From NCBI GenBank assembly GCA_019636945.1, contig JAHBWO010000003.1, positions 1-64,000 on the forward strand: a stretch of 64,000 bases of DNA, in the 5' to 3' direction. The translations under genes and the position numbers were made by a program. Every line of letters starts with the position of its first letter. Position 1 is the stretch's first letter. Shown here one piece after another: positions 1 to 9,132 of the stretch. The notes below the pieces were generated by a model. The model saw only the letters and a list, made by a program, of their open reading frames with translations, was not told the origin of the DNA and searched no databases. This DNA is from Nitrospira sp. (lineage in GTDB: Bacteria; Nitrospirota; Nitrospiria; Nitrospirales; Nitrospiraceae).

Positions 1-1116
1 CGCTCGCTGTTTCCATTGGAGTCCGCCACAGGACCGATTGTGAACCATGCCGGGCGTGCGGTGATCTTGCTTTCGTCCAATGATTATCTTGGTCTCTCCA
101 CACATCCCCAGGTGATTCAGGCCGCCATCGAGGCGACGGAACGATATGGGACGGGAGCCGGCGCGTCGAGGCTGGTCAGCGGTACGCTTCCTCCCCATGC
201 CGCTCTTGAGAATGCGCTGGCGAAGTTTAAAGGGGCAGAGGCATCGTTGGTATTCGGGGCTGGATACCTTGTCAATATAGGTGTGATTCCAAATCTTATC
301 GGCCGGGGTGATCTTATTTTTGCCGACCGGTTGTGCCATGCCAGTCTGATTGATGGCTGCCGATTGAGTCAGGCCGATTTCCGGGTCTTTCGGCACGGTG
401 ATTGTGCGCATCTCGAAGCACTCCTGCGACGGCGGGCCAGCAATCGTCGCACCCTGATCATCACGGAAGGCCTCTTCAGTATGGATGGCGATGTGGCGCC
501 GTTGGCCGATCTGGTGGAGCTGGCCGAACGATACGACGCGATGTTGTACGTGGATGATGCCCATGGAACCGGCATCATGGGAGCCACTGGTCGTGGCACG
601 ATCGAGCACTTCGGTCTGGAGCGGCGAATCCCCTTTCATATGGGAACACTCAGCAAAGCGCTCGGCAGTTATGGAGCGTATGTCGTTGGATCCAATGAGT
701 TTGTGCAGTATTTACTCAACAGGGCCCGATCCTTTATTTTTACCACGGCGCTTCCTCCTGCCATCGCGGCGGCCGCCTCAGCTGCCATCACCATTATTGA
801 GCGGGAGCCGGACCGACGAGATCGGCTTTGGGCGAATCGCCAATATTTGTCCGACGGGCTTAAGAAGCAAGGTTTTCGTCTGACACCAACCGTCAGTCCC
901 ATTCTCCCGGTTCTCATCGGCGATGCAGCGCATGCCTCCGCGTTCGCTGATCGTCTTCTCGCCCACGGGGTGTATGCTCCTGCCATTCGACCGCCCACAG
1001 TGCCCGACGGTACGAGCCGGATCCGGTTCACAGTGACTGCCGCGCACACCACGGAGCAACTTGATGAAGCCCTGCAGGCCGTGATGCTCGCCGGTCGTGA
1101 AACTGCCCTCCTCTAA
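1..1116 (+). CDS. bioF: 8-amino-7-oxononanoate synthase (5' partial)
   Basis: PLP enzyme of the alpha-oxoamine synthase family. It condenses pimeloyl-ACP or pimeloyl-CoA with alanine in biotin synthesis. The frame is open from base 1, and the first visible residues (RSLFPLESATG) precede the usual SNDYLGL motif, so the true start lies upstream and about 15-20 residues are missing. Visible family marks are SNDYLGL, the glycine-rich GTGAGASR, DDAHGTG and the PLP lysine in TLSKALGSYG (codon at 655-657). The C-terminal domain is complete to the TAA. No other biotin gene lies downstream in the window; pilT follows after 117 bases. The related enzyme 2-amino-3-ketobutyrate CoA ligase shares the fold, so the exact substrate is inferred. 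Confidence 0.88.
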   Translation, partial: RSLFPLESATGPIVNHAGRAVILLSSNDYLGLSTHPQVIQAAIEATERYGTGAGASRLVSGTLPPHAALENALAKFKGAEASLVFGAGYLVNIGVIPNLIGRGDLIFADRLCHASLIDGCRLSQADFRVFRHGDCAHLEALLRRRASNRRTLIITEGLFSMDGDVAPLADLVELAERYDAMLYVDDAHGTGIMGATGRGTIEHFGLERRIPFHMGTLSKALGSYGAYVVGSNEFVQYLLNRARSFIFTTALPPAIAAAASAAITIIEREPDRRDRLWANRQYLSDGLKKQGFRLTPTVSPILPVLIGDAAHASAFADRLLAHGVYAPAIRPPTVPDGTSRIRFTVTAAHTTEQLDEALQAVMLAGRETALL

Positions 1117-1233
1117 CTCGCTCCACGCCGTGCGGCGCCTTCCGGCTATTTTCTTGCTTTCAGGCAGTGCTGTGGCATGATGCACAGGGTGTTTCCATCC
1201 TCGCTATAACCCATTTACCAGGGGTCACATCGA

Positions 1234-2292
1234 ATGGATATTTCCAAGCTGCTGACGTTCTCGGTCAAGGAAGGCGCGTCCGATTGTCATATCAGTGCGG
1301 GCGAGCCCCCGATGATCCGCATTCATGGTGATCTCAAAAAACTTGACCATCCCCCGCTGACACCCGATGAAACACACGCGTTGATCTACGACATGATGAA
1401 CGACGCTCAACGGAAGTCCTTCGAGGAAAAACGAGAATGTGACTTTTCCTTTGAGCTTGGGGACATCGCACGGTTCCGAGTCAACGTATTTGTCCAGCAG
1501 CGAGGGCTCGGCGCTGTGTTCCGAAATATTCCAACGACGATTCTTCCGTTGGAGAAGCTCGGCATGCCGCCGATTCTCAGGCAACTCTGTGACAAGGAGA
1601 AAGGCTTGATTTTGGTGACCGGACCGACAGGATCCGGTAAGTCGACGACGCTGGCCGCGATGGTGGACTATCTGAACAATACGTTTGAAGGTCATATCAT
1701 TACCATTGAAGATCCGATCGAGTTTGTCCACAAATCCAAGAAGTGTCTGGTCAATCAACGCGAACTCGGTGTGCACACCCTGTCCTTCGCCAATGCCCTG
1801 AAGTCAGCGCTACGTGAAGATCCGGACATTGTGCTGGTGGGAGAAATGCGGGACTTGGAGACCATTCAACTGGCGTTGACCGCCGCAGAAACCGGACACT
1901 TAGTTTTTGGCACCCTTCACACGTCAAGTGCGCCAAAGACGATCGATCGCATCATCGACGCGTTCCCGCCAGCGCAGCAGGCGCAGATCAGGACACAGCT
2001 TTCTGAAGCCTTGGAAGCGGTGCTCACTCAGACCCTCCTGAAGAAGAAAACAGGAGGGCGGGTCGCCGCGTTAGAAATCATGGTGGCGACGACGGCTGTA
2101 CGGAACCTGATTCGTGAAGCGAAGTTACATCAAATCCCGGGCATCATGCAGGCGAGTCAAAAAGACGGGATGCAAACGATGGACATGGCCTTGGTTGATC
2201 TTGCGACACGTGGAGTCGTGCATAAGGCAGAGGCACAGTCGCGTAGCATGAATCCGAATCTGTTCGGGGCGTCGGTGGCTGGAGCGGCGTAA
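1234..2292 (+). CDS. pilT: Type IV pilus retraction ATPase PilT
   Basis: Cytoplasmic hexameric ATPase that powers pilus retraction (twitching, DNA uptake). The 352-residue product has the family's usual length. It has an N-terminal PAS-like domain (about 1-110) and a RecA-like domain with Walker A GPTGSGKST (about 130), an Asp box (IEDPIEF), Walker B (DPDIVLVGEMRD) and the His box (TGHLVFGTLHT). PilU follows after 20 bases, so the two are probably one transcript. No pilin or pilus assembly genes are in the window. The upstream gap of 117 bases is the likely promoter region. The assignment to PilT rather than PilB rests on length and the absence of a long N-terminal domain. Confidence 0.93.
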   Translation: MDISKLLTFSVKEGASDCHISAGEPPMIRIHGDLKKLDHPPLTPDETHALIYDMMNDAQRKSFEEKRECDFSFELGDIARFRVNVFVQQRGLGAVFRNIPTTILPLEKLGMPPILRQLCDKEKGLILVTGPTGSGKSTTLAAMVDYLNNTFEGHIITIEDPIEFVHKSKKCLVNQRELGVHTLSFANALKSALREDPDIVLVGEMRDLETIQLALTAAETGHLVFGTLHTSSAPKTIDRIIDAFPPAQQAQIRTQLSEALEAVLTQTLLKKKTGGRVAALEIMVATTAVRNLIREAKLHQIPGIMQASQKDGMQTMDMALVDLATRGVVHKAEAQSRSMNPNLFGASVAGAA

Positions 2293-2318
2293 GACCACAG
2301 CGACGGCGGAGTATGAGC

Positions 2319-3497
2319 ATGGATGTTCGAAGTCTCTTAAAAGTCATGGTGGAACGCGAAGCGTCGGACTTGTATTTGACCATCGACGCTCCGCCGATTT
2401 ATCGGGTTCATGGCGCAACCCAGCAGACGGAGGCACCGCCGTTTACAAATGAGCAGCTTGAAGCGCTGGCCTTGGCGCTCATGCGCGGGCAACAGCGGAG
2501 CGAATTCGAAGAAAAAATGGAGATGAACCTGGCGTTGTATTACAAGGAACTCGGACGGTTCCGCGTCAACATCTTCAGACAGAAGGGCAATGTCGGTCTG
2601 GTGTTTCGGCACATCAAGGCGGAAATCCAGACGGTCGAGCAGCTCCAACTTCCTCCGATCATCAAAGATATTGCGATGACCAAACGCGGCTTAGTACTGG
2701 TTGTCGGTGCGACCGGTTCCGGAAAATCGACGACGTTGGCGGCGATGATCGACCACCGCAATACCATTTACCCGGGCCATATCATTACCGTCGAGGATCC
2801 GATTGAGTTCGTCCACCAGCATAAACAATCACTCATCACACAGCGTGAGGTCGGGTTTGATACTTTGACGTTCCAGAACGCGCTCAAAAATACGCTCCGG
2901 CAGGCTCCGGATGTCATTCTGATCGGCGAGGTGCGGGATACGGAGACGATGGAAGCTGCGATCACCTTTGCCGAGACCGGCCACCTGTGCATTGCGACAC
3001 TGCACTCCAACAACGCCAATCAAGCGATCGAACGAATCATGAATTTTTTTCCGGTCGAACGTCATGCCCAGATCTATTTGCAACTTTCCTTGAATTTGCG
3101 GGCGGTTGTTTCGCAACGGCTGATCCCGTCGTTGGATGGGAAACGGGTGCCGGCGTTAGAAATCATGATGGACACACCGCGTGTCAAGGACTTGATCAAG
3201 AAGGCCGAGATCGATACCTTGAAGGAAGCTATGGAGCAAGGAACAGATGAAGGGTGTCAGACCTTCGACTATGTCTTGTTTCAGCTGTATAAGGCGAACA
3301 AGATTTCATTGGAGCAGGCCCTGATCAATGCCGATAGTGCGAACAATCTTCGCTTGAAGATCAAGCTTGAAGGACTCAAAGGTGATGAGGCTGTGAACGC
3401 ACTGCTTGATAAGCAGCCAGGAACAGGTCCAGGTGCGGATGCCTTCAAAATCCAGGGCGGTCCCTCCGGGAACGTCACCCCCTTCCGAAAACGATAG
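2319..3497 (+). CDS. pilU: PilT paralogue, type IV pilus retraction ATPase PilU
   Basis: Second retraction-type ATPase, an accessory motor that usually works together with PilT. It carries Walker A GATGSGKST, VEDPIEFVH, PDVILIGEVRD and TGHLCIATLHS. The C-terminal tail of about 40 residues is rich in Gly and Pro and is longer than in PilT, as is usual for PilU. Two in-frame ATGs lie at 2313 and 2319; the purine-rich GGCGGAG ends at 2311, so spacing favours 2319 (392 residues). It lies 26 bases after pilT and is probably co-transcribed. A frame-open shadow exists on the other strand but has no coding features. Confidence 0.88.
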   Translation: MDVRSLLKVMVEREASDLYLTIDAPPIYRVHGATQQTEAPPFTNEQLEALALALMRGQQRSEFEEKMEMNLALYYKELGRFRVNIFRQKGNVGLVFRHIKAEIQTVEQLQLPPIIKDIAMTKRGLVLVVGATGSGKSTTLAAMIDHRNTIYPGHIITVEDPIEFVHQHKQSLITQREVGFDTLTFQNALKNTLRQAPDVILIGEVRDTETMEAAITFAETGHLCIATLHSNNANQAIERIMNFFPVERHAQIYLQLSLNLRAVVSQRLIPSLDGKRVPALEIMMDTPRVKDLIKKAEIDTLKEAMEQGTDEGCQTFDYVLFQLYKANKISLEQALINADSANNLRLKIKLEGLKGDEAVNALLDKQPGTGPGADAFKIQGGPSGNVTPFRKR

Positions 3498-3577
3498 GAA
3501 TTCTGACTCCCCTCTCACGCCCTCTATAAGCTTGCTGACGAATGATCCAGGATGCCGTTCCGGTATCCTACCTTTTG

Positions 3578-4078
3578 CTAGTGTTCGGCAGTTTGCTGTT
3601 CAAGGTACACCGCGATCTGTTCAAGGGCTAATGCACTGAGTTTGGAGCCATACCAGGTTGGCATGGTGTGTTCAGGGTATCCCTGCACCACAAATCGCTG
3701 AGGGTCCAGCACCGATTCCACGATATACTCATGGACCGTCCTGGCCTCTCCCTGGTAGGCCGGATCCGTAAGTCGTTGTGTGCCAGTTGTGCCAAGTATC
3801 AAGGGCGGTCCAACGTGGCCGTTGGCTCCAGGAATGCCAGGGATGACGTGGCAGACCGCGCAGCCAGCCTGTGTGAACAGGACGCCGAAAGGCTCCTCCC
3901 CTGTCACCAACGGGACTTTGTCCGGTGTAAGAGGTCCTCCTATGGTCTCGCTCGGCATGACTCGTGGAGATGGGGTTCGAAGGGCCCAGATCACCGACAA
4001 GCAGATCAACGCAATTGCTGTCCATACGACAGCCGGTTTCGGTGATCGTGGTTCAGGTTTTAATGTAGAGGGCTCCAA
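3578..4078 (-). CDS. Membrane-anchored mono-haem cytochrome c
   Basis: A 166-residue protein with one hydrophobic segment near the N terminus (about 15-32, VVWTAIALICLSVIW), then a periplasmic domain with one haem-binding motif CAVCH at about 93-97. The Met in HTMPTWYG near the C terminus is a likely sixth haem ligand, giving a class I cytochrome fold. It probably carries electrons at the periplasmic face of the membrane; the partner is unknown. The only start giving the anchor is TTG at 4078, with a poor ribosome site, so the start is uncertain. It is convergent with pilU and has no clear operon partner. Confidence 0.75.
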   Translation of the reverse strand: MEPSTLKPEPRSPKPAVVWTAIALICLSVIWALRTPSPRVMPSETIGGPLTPDKVPLVTGEEPFGVLFTQAGCAVCHVIPGIPGANGHVGPPLILGTTGTQRLTDPAYQGEARTVHEYIVESVLDPQRFVVQGYPEHTMPTWYGSKLSALALEQIAVYLEQQTAEH

Positions 4079-4158
4079 AGCCTAATAGAGAAGACAAGGT
4101 TGTATGTTCCGATAATCAGGCCGTGTTCCGACCATCGGGACAATCTAGGATCTGCCCG

Positions 4159-4560
4159 TTATTTCCCCTGGACCAACTTAAGGAGCTGCGCCAATGGATC
4201 GGCCTCGATCTTACCATTCGGAGTCAGTTTGTCGATCAGGTTGGGAAGAAGGTTGGATAACTGTGAGCTCGCATCTTGCGGAGACAATCCGGCCTTGCTT
4301 GCCAGTTGCATGAGTACATCGCTTCCTAACCCTTGCTCAATCTGTTGCGGCGACACCGGCATATTCTGGCCTGTGCTCACCCAGGAATTTACAATCTCAC
4401 CCAATCCGTTTTTCTGAAAGGCCTGAACCAGCCCAGCCAGTCCACCCAGGTTGCTGTTGTTGCCCAGTAAACTGGTGACGGCTTGCAGCAGCGGGTTCTG
4501 CGCGCTCTGCCCACCCAGAAGACCGCCAACAACTTGTCCCATTTGATCCATCAATCCCAT
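4159..4560 (-). CDS. YidB-like / DUF937 family protein
   Basis: A 133-residue Gly, Leu and Gln-rich protein beginning MGLMDQMGQVVGGLLGG. It has a repeated small-residue N-terminal helix, followed by a segment with NSWVSTGQNMPVSPQQIEQGLG that is typical of the YidB/DUF937 family. No signal peptide or membrane segment is evident. The function of the family is not established. The ATG at 4560 is preceded by ACGGAGGT at good spacing, so the start is secure. It is transcribed as a single gene, 80 bases upstream of the cytochrome on the same strand. Confidence 0.78.
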   Translation of the reverse strand: MGLMDQMGQVVGGLLGGQSAQNPLLQAVTSLLGNNSNLGGLAGLVQAFQKNGLGEIVNSWVSTGQNMPVSPQQIEQGLGSDVLMQLASKAGLSPQDASSQLSNLLPNLIDKLTPNGKIEADPLAQLLKLVQGK

Positions 4561-4844
4561 AATCGGTACCTCCGTTCAATGCGACGTGCGCGAATTTGAT
4601 TCCCATGGTTGTGCCACGTACGTGATGTACCATAGGTGGCATGCAGAGTCCAAGTGGGAATCTGCTGGTGATCGCGAGGGATTCGATCATCGTGCAGAGG
4701 TCTTGTAGGTTTTAGAATTCATGAGGTTTTATCACGATGGAAGCCGAATAGTTAGAACATGATGATAGGGGACCCAGCCCTTGTGTTGAGCGGGGACCTT
4801 GTGTGGACGAAACTTCTGGTATGATGATTCAACGGAGGTCGAGG

Positions 4845-5486
4845 ATGGCAAATCATAGAATGACTCTCATTAGCCTCTTTGCAATTGGGTTTGCCGGTAT
4901 CAACGTATTGGCGCTTCCGGTCTCGGCTGAAATGTACGTTGCCGGAACGGCGGGAGTAAACTTTGCGGATCGAATCAACAGTATTGCGGGAACAGGCAGC
5001 CAGGCCGGGGTGCCTGGCCCATTTGTTGACTTTGATCTTCAAAACTCGATTACGTATGGGGCCAAAGTGGGATATTTCCCCGGTCATAGTTGGATCGGGA
5101 TTGAGGGCGAAGTTCTCCATACGACCCCACACATCAAGCAGCTGGACTCAGATCCAGGGATTCACATGCGGGTCACTACGGTCGGTGCCAATGTTATTGC
5201 ACGATACCCAGGCCGAACATTTCAGCCGTACGTCGGTGCCGGCATCGGAGCCGCCATCGCTCACATTGGAGACACACCGACCGTGCGGAGTGATTCTGAC
5301 CTGGCCGCGGCCTGGAATGTCCTGGCTGGTCTTCGTGCATTCGTCACGCCCAAGATCGCGGTTTTTGGGGAGTATAAGTATGGAGGGGCAACATTGAAGT
5401 TTGATCAAGCATTCGGTGACCTCGGCGGTTTTAGTGGCAATTACAGAGCTCAGCATGTTCTTGGTGGCCTGTCCTATCATTTCTAG
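4845..5486 (+). CDS. Outer-membrane beta-barrel protein
   Basis: A 213-residue protein with a signal peptide (MANHRMTLISLFAIGFAGIN, cleavage probably after PVSA), followed by alternating hydrophobic strands and a C-terminal aromatic residue (LGGLSYHF), the usual signature of BAM-inserted barrels. The motif FQPYVGAGIGAA is common in 8-stranded OmpA/OmpW-like barrels. The ATG at 4845 is chosen over an upstream GTG at 4803 because GGAGG lies 6 bases before it and the signal peptide then starts correctly. The Slp-like lipoprotein follows 12 bases downstream, so the two envelope proteins are probably made together. Confidence 0.8.
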   Translation: MANHRMTLISLFAIGFAGINVLALPVSAEMYVAGTAGVNFADRINSIAGTGSQAGVPGPFVDFDLQNSITYGAKVGYFPGHSWIGIEGEVLHTTPHIKQLDSDPGIHMRVTTVGANVIARYPGRTFQPYVGAGIGAAIAHIGDTPTVRSDSDLAAAWNVLAGLRAFVTPKIAVFGEYKYGGATLKFDQAFGDLGGFSGNYRAQHVLGGLSYHF

Positions 5487-5498
5487 AGGAGAACGACC

Positions 5499-6209
5499 AT
5501 GTCTCGCATGACGATGCTCGCGTCTCTGGTTGGTGGGGCGCTCATGTGTTCGGCCTGTGCTGAATCTGTACATCAAGTCCAACGCGATACGGAGTTGCTC
5601 GGAGTTCCCCTTGGATTGGAACAGGAGATCGATACCAGCGTCCTGTTTGCAGACTTAAAACGAGCTCCCAGCGAATACGTCGGGCGAACCGTGATGGTCG
5701 GTGGGACTGTCATTCGCGCGAAACGGACAGAGGCTGAAACGGAAGTGGAGGTCTTGCAACTCCCGACAGAGAAAGACGGTCCCTTGTCAGAGGATCGTCT
5801 TCGATCCGAGGGTCGGTTCCTCGCAGTCCGAACGGCGTTTCTTGATCCAGCCAGCCTCCCACAAGGGACGCCCATTACCGTGATCGGCATCGTGAAAGGC
5901 GAGATCACCAGAGCACTTGATGAAAGCGACTATACCTATCCTGTTCTTGAAGTGAAACATATCATCGATTGGAACAGTATTGCGTCCCAGAGACGAAGGG
6001 ATCGGAGTCCATACTACGGAGCCTATTATCCACCATACGGATACAGCGGGCTCTACCCCTATGGCGGTGCGTACGGTGGATATTGGGGAGGACCGTTTGG
6101 CGGGTATTATGGCGGCCGTGGATTCTATGGGCCCTCCCGAGGTTTTTCACCCGGGCCGTCATCACCTCCGCCGCCGCGAGCCGTCCACCCACGGCTGAGA
6201 GGTAGGTAG
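5499..6209 (+). CDS. Slp-family outer-membrane lipoprotein
   Basis: A 236-residue protein with a lipoprotein-type signal (MSRMTMLASLVGGALMCSAC; acylated Cys at 17 or 20). The central domain (about 45-165) fits the Slp family, with YVGRTVMVGGTVI and EVLQLPTE followed by a GRFLAV strand. The C-terminal 70 residues are low-complexity and rich in Gly, Tyr and Pro (repeated YGGAYGGYWGG-type units), which is not typical of enterobacterial Slp and suggests an exposed flexible tail. It lies 12 bases after the barrel gene and 30 bases before the interrupted dioxygenase. The exact role is unknown; Slp proteins are linked to stress and stationary phase in other bacteria. Confidence 0.75.
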   Translation: MSRMTMLASLVGGALMCSACAESVHQVQRDTELLGVPLGLEQEIDTSVLFADLKRAPSEYVGRTVMVGGTVIRAKRTEAETEVEVLQLPTEKDGPLSEDRLRSEGRFLAVRTAFLDPASLPQGTPITVIGIVKGEITRALDESDYTYPVLEVKHIIDWNSIASQRRRDRSPYYGAYYPPYGYSGLYPYGGAYGGYWGGPFGGYYGGRGFYGPSRGFSPGPSSPPPPRAVHPRLRGR

Positions 6210-6906
6210 CGACGGATGCAGGGGGAGAAAGCTGAGCCAATGAGCGAGGAGCGTCTTTCTACCCAACCACACTACTCTCGCCGTGAAGCCCTTGCCTGGG
6301 CGGGGGCGAGCGGCGTCATCTGGCTGATGGCAGGAGCACGAACCTCGACTCAAGCCGCTTCCGATACGTTCCATCCCCCGTGTCTTGTCAGACCTGCACA
6401 GACCGAGGGGCCCTATTTCATCGAGGAACGTTTGCACCGATCTGATATTCGCACTGATCCAGCCAACGGGACGGTCGCAGCTGGTACGCCGTTAACTCTC
6501 ACCTTTCATGTGTCTCGCAGTCATGCGGGCACCTGTCAGCCCCTATCTGATACTCTAGTGGACATCTGGCATTGTGATGCGAAGGGAGTCTATTCCGATG
6601 TCCACGATGCTGGTTTTGACACAACCGGACAAAAGTTTCTACGCGGATATCAGATGACCGATACACAGGGGATCGCACGATTCCAAACCATCTACCCAGG
6701 CTGGTATCCGATCAGGACCGTTCATATTCATTTCAAGATTCGCACTGCGCCGATGATTCGAAGAAGCTACGAGTTCACGTCACAGGTATACTTTCCCGAT
6801 GCACTGACAGACTACGTGCACAGGGCACTCCCCTACTCGTTGAATGGTCGCCGCCGCGTGCGCAATCACCATGATTTTATCTTTCGTGACGGGGGTGAGC
6901 ACCTAA

Positions 6907-8224
6907 CAGCCTGCGGAAAAACTCTTGCGTTGGCCTGTTCTCTGGCGTAGATCAGTGAAACTCTCTACAGTTCTCTCCAGGAGGCTTGCGATGCGTGGTC
7001 AGGATACCCAGCAAGGCGGTCTTTTCAGTTATCTCTCGCCTGAGGCGCGAGTCCCCGTAACACATCCTCTGCGGCCCATTCGGAAGTCTGTGGACACCGC
7101 TCTGACCGCGTTGTCGTCCAAACTGGCGAAGCTCTATGCCGCAACCGGTCGCCCCTCGATCGCTCCAGAGAAGCTCCTACGGGCCCTATTGCTGCAGGTG
7201 CTGTACAGCATTCGGAGTGAACGGATGTTGATGGAACAACTGGACTATAACCTGTTGTTCCGCTGGTTTGTGGGGCTGGACCTGGATGCGCCCATTTGGG
7301 ACGTGACCGTGTTCACGAAGAACCGCGATCGCTTACTGGAGGGTGAGGTTGCCACCGCATTCTTCGAGCAGGTCCTGGCCCAAGCCAAGGCCCAGCGTCT
7401 CTTGTCCGATGAGCATTTCACGGTTGATGGCACGCTGATCGAAGCCTGGGCAGGCCAGAAAAGTTTCAAAAAGACGGGAGAGCCCGCCCCAGGCTCGCCC
7501 TCGGATGATCCCGGCAACCCCAGCGTCAACTTCCGAGGCGAGCGACGGACCAATGCTACGCATGTGTCGACGACTGATCCGGAGGCGCGATTGTACAAAA
7601 AGGCTGCGGGGCAGGAGGCTAAGCTCTGCTTCCTGGGCCATGTTCTCATGGAGAACCGGAATGGGTTGGTCGTTCAGGCGACAGTCACCCCAGCAACGGG
7701 GACGGCGGAGCGGGACGCAGCTCTGGCCTTGGTGGATGCCCAAGCTCCTGCCGGGCGTATCACCTTGGGGGGCGATAAGAACTACGACACTGCGGCGTTT
7801 GTCGCGGCGCTGCGGGAACGCCAGGTGACGCCGCATGTCGCCCAGCACATAACGCGACGAACCAGTGCGATTGACGGTCGGACCACGCGACACGCTGGCT
7901 ATGCGGTCAGTCAACAGAAGCGGAAACGAATCGAAGAGGTCTTCGGTTGGTTGAAGACGGTAGGCCTGGTGCGCAAAGTCAAGCTCCGTGGCGTACCGCG
8001 AGTCGGCTGGCTCTTCACCTTCGCAGCGGCGGTGTATAACCTTGTGCGGATGCGCAATCTCCGAGAGGCCACCGTATGAGGGCCCCGGGCCTAAACAAAT
8101 GCGCTGCCGGGCTCTGCACGCCTCCAACGAAGGAAGCCCGCTCATTAACGAAAAGCGGTGTGGGTGCCTGTGGGCAGCAGATGAGGGCTACGAGCGTACG
8201 TAACCTGGGTTTTTCCGCAGCCTG
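6907..8224 (+). mobile_element. IS5-family insertion sequence (1318 bp)
   Basis: Ends are read directly. The left end starts CAGCCTGCGGAAAAAC and the right end, reverse-complemented, starts CAGGCTGCGGAAAAAC (15 of 16 identical). The element is flanked by a direct CTAA at 6903-6906 and 8225-8228, the 4-bp YTAR-type target duplication known for IS5 elements. It contains one transposase gene on the plus strand and a 145-base GC-rich tail after it. The clean ends, intact transposase and perfectly restorable host frame indicate a recent insertion. Confidence 0.92.
6991..8079 (+). CDS. IS5-family DDE transposase
   Basis: A 362-residue transposase that appears intact. The N-terminal domain has the IS5/DUF772-type motif RSERMLMEQL and FRWFVGLDLD. 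The catalytic triad is visible as Asp in FTVDGTLIEAW, Asp in GGDKNYDT and Glu in KRIEEVFGWLK. The ATG at 6991 is chosen because CAGGAGG lies 8 bases upstream; an upstream ATG at 6925 lacks a ribosome site. The insert GNPSVNFRGERRTNATHVS is shared with the second transposase in this window, placing both in the same subgroup. Confidence 0.93.
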   Translation: MRGQDTQQGGLFSYLSPEARVPVTHPLRPIRKSVDTALTALSSKLAKLYAATGRPSIAPEKLLRALLLQVLYSIRSERMLMEQLDYNLLFRWFVGLDLDAPIWDVTVFTKNRDRLLEGEVATAFFEQVLAQAKAQRLLSDEHFTVDGTLIEAWAGQKSFKKTGEPAPGSPSDDPGNPSVNFRGERRTNATHVSTTDPEARLYKKAAGQEAKLCFLGHVLMENRNGLVVQATVTPATGTAERDAALALVDAQAPAGRITLGGDKNYDTAAFVAALRERQVTPHVAQHITRRTSAIDGRTTRHAGYAVSQQKRKRIEEVFGWLKTVGLVRKVKLRGVPRVGWLFTFAAAVYNLVRMRNLREATV

Positions 8225-8391
8225 CTAATGCTGGAGCCATCAGAAACGAACAACGGCTATACCGCAACCTTCCCGATCGCGCTGGTCACGCCCTGATCGC
8301 CACTCGTCGCATTTCTACGTATTGACGCATTCGTGCGGATCTCGATAGGCTCCATGTATTCATACACGCTCTGCCTTAGGAGGACATGCAC

Positions 8392-9117
8392 ATGAGACGA
8401 CTCCGTGATGCCGGTCTGTTGACGTGCGCCCTGCTGGTTCCCTTTGCTGTGATTGCCGCGCCGCCTCCTGAGGTGAAAGTCGATTACTCGGCCGACAGTA
8501 CGATGGAGACTGAAGGCGGTATGACGATGAAGTCACGCATCTATCACACGGTCGATAAAGATCGAATGGAGATGGGCGGTTCGGACGGCATGGTCTCAAT
8601 CATCCGGAAGGATAAGAAGGTTGTGTGGCAGTTGATGGGCAATATGTACATGGAAATGCCGATGGACCCCTCCAATGCATCCGGAATGGACGCGTTCGAC
8701 ATCGTGGAGCAGACCGAGGTCGGTCCGGACACCATCAACGGTCTGAGGACCACCAAATCCAAGATCGTTGCCGTGAAGAAGGACGGCTCCGGAAAATTCG
8801 GCGGCTTTTTCTGGACCACAAAGGAGGGGATCACCGTCAAGATGGATATGCTCTCGAAAGAGGGCGATAAGAAGATGCGCATGACCAGCGAATTGACCAA
8901 TGTGAAGCTTGAAAAGCAGGACCCTGCACTCTTCGAGATTCCAGCCGGCTACACTAAGAACGACATGGGAGCCATGATGGGCGGCATGCCCAATATGGAA
9001 GAATTGAAGAAGAATGCACGACAGCAGAGACAATCTCGTGAAAACCAAGCCAAAGAAAGCCTGGGTGAGCAAATACCTGACGTCAATAAGATGATGAAGG
9101 GACTGTTTGGGAAGTAA
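8392..9117 (+). CDS. Secreted DUF4412-like protein
   Basis: A 241-residue protein with a signal peptide (MRRLRDAGLLTCALLVPFAV, cleavage near IAA). The mature part is rich in Met, Lys and Asp and resembles the DUF4412/LolA-like fold, with a beta pattern including GMVSIIRKDKKVVWQL and the ending ALFEIPAGY. The last 60 residues are charged and helical. ATGs at 8386 and 8392 are in frame; AGGAGG at 8378-8383 gives proper spacing only for 8392. A similarly secreted protein follows 15 bases downstream and is probably in the same transcript. The function is unknown; the abundance of methionine in the mature region might suggest metal contact, but this is speculation. Confidence 0.72.
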   Translation: MRRLRDAGLLTCALLVPFAVIAAPPPEVKVDYSADSTMETEGGMTMKSRIYHTVDKDRMEMGGSDGMVSIIRKDKKVVWQLMGNMYMEMPMDPSNASGMDAFDIVEQTEVGPDTINGLRTTKSKIVAVKKDGSGKFGGFFWTTKEGITVKMDMLSKEGDKKMRMTSELTNVKLEKQDPALFEIPAGYTKNDMGAMMGGMPNMEELKKNARQQRQSRENQAKESLGEQIPDVNKMMKGLFGK

Positions 9118-9132
9118 GGGAGGTTGTCACTG

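Larger units (their letters stand above)
6240..8296 (+). pseudogene. Secreted intradiol dioxygenase-like gene interrupted by an IS5-type element
   Basis: The first part (6240-6906) encodes a Tat-type signal (HYSRREALAW, then a hydrophobic stretch) and a protocatechuate/catechol dioxygenase-like domain. The likely Fe(III) ligands are visible: Tyr in GVYSDV and the Tyr, His, His of GWYPIRTVHIHF. The frame then runs into the insertion element and stops at 6948-6950 after foreign residues. If the element 6907-8224 and one CTAA copy are removed, the frame continues for 22 residues (MLEPSETNNGYTATFPIALV, then TP) and ends at TGA 8294-8296. This gives a normal family C terminus. A start at 6216 is also possible. 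The substrate is unknown; secreted members of this family are poorly characterised. The truncated product lacks the last strand and is probably inactive. Confidence 0.88.

Noticed and set aside
485-883. Open frame inside bioF in another frame
   Set aside because: It is rich in Arg, Ser and Trp, has no ribosome site and lies wholly inside the aminotransferase-fold gene; a shadow.
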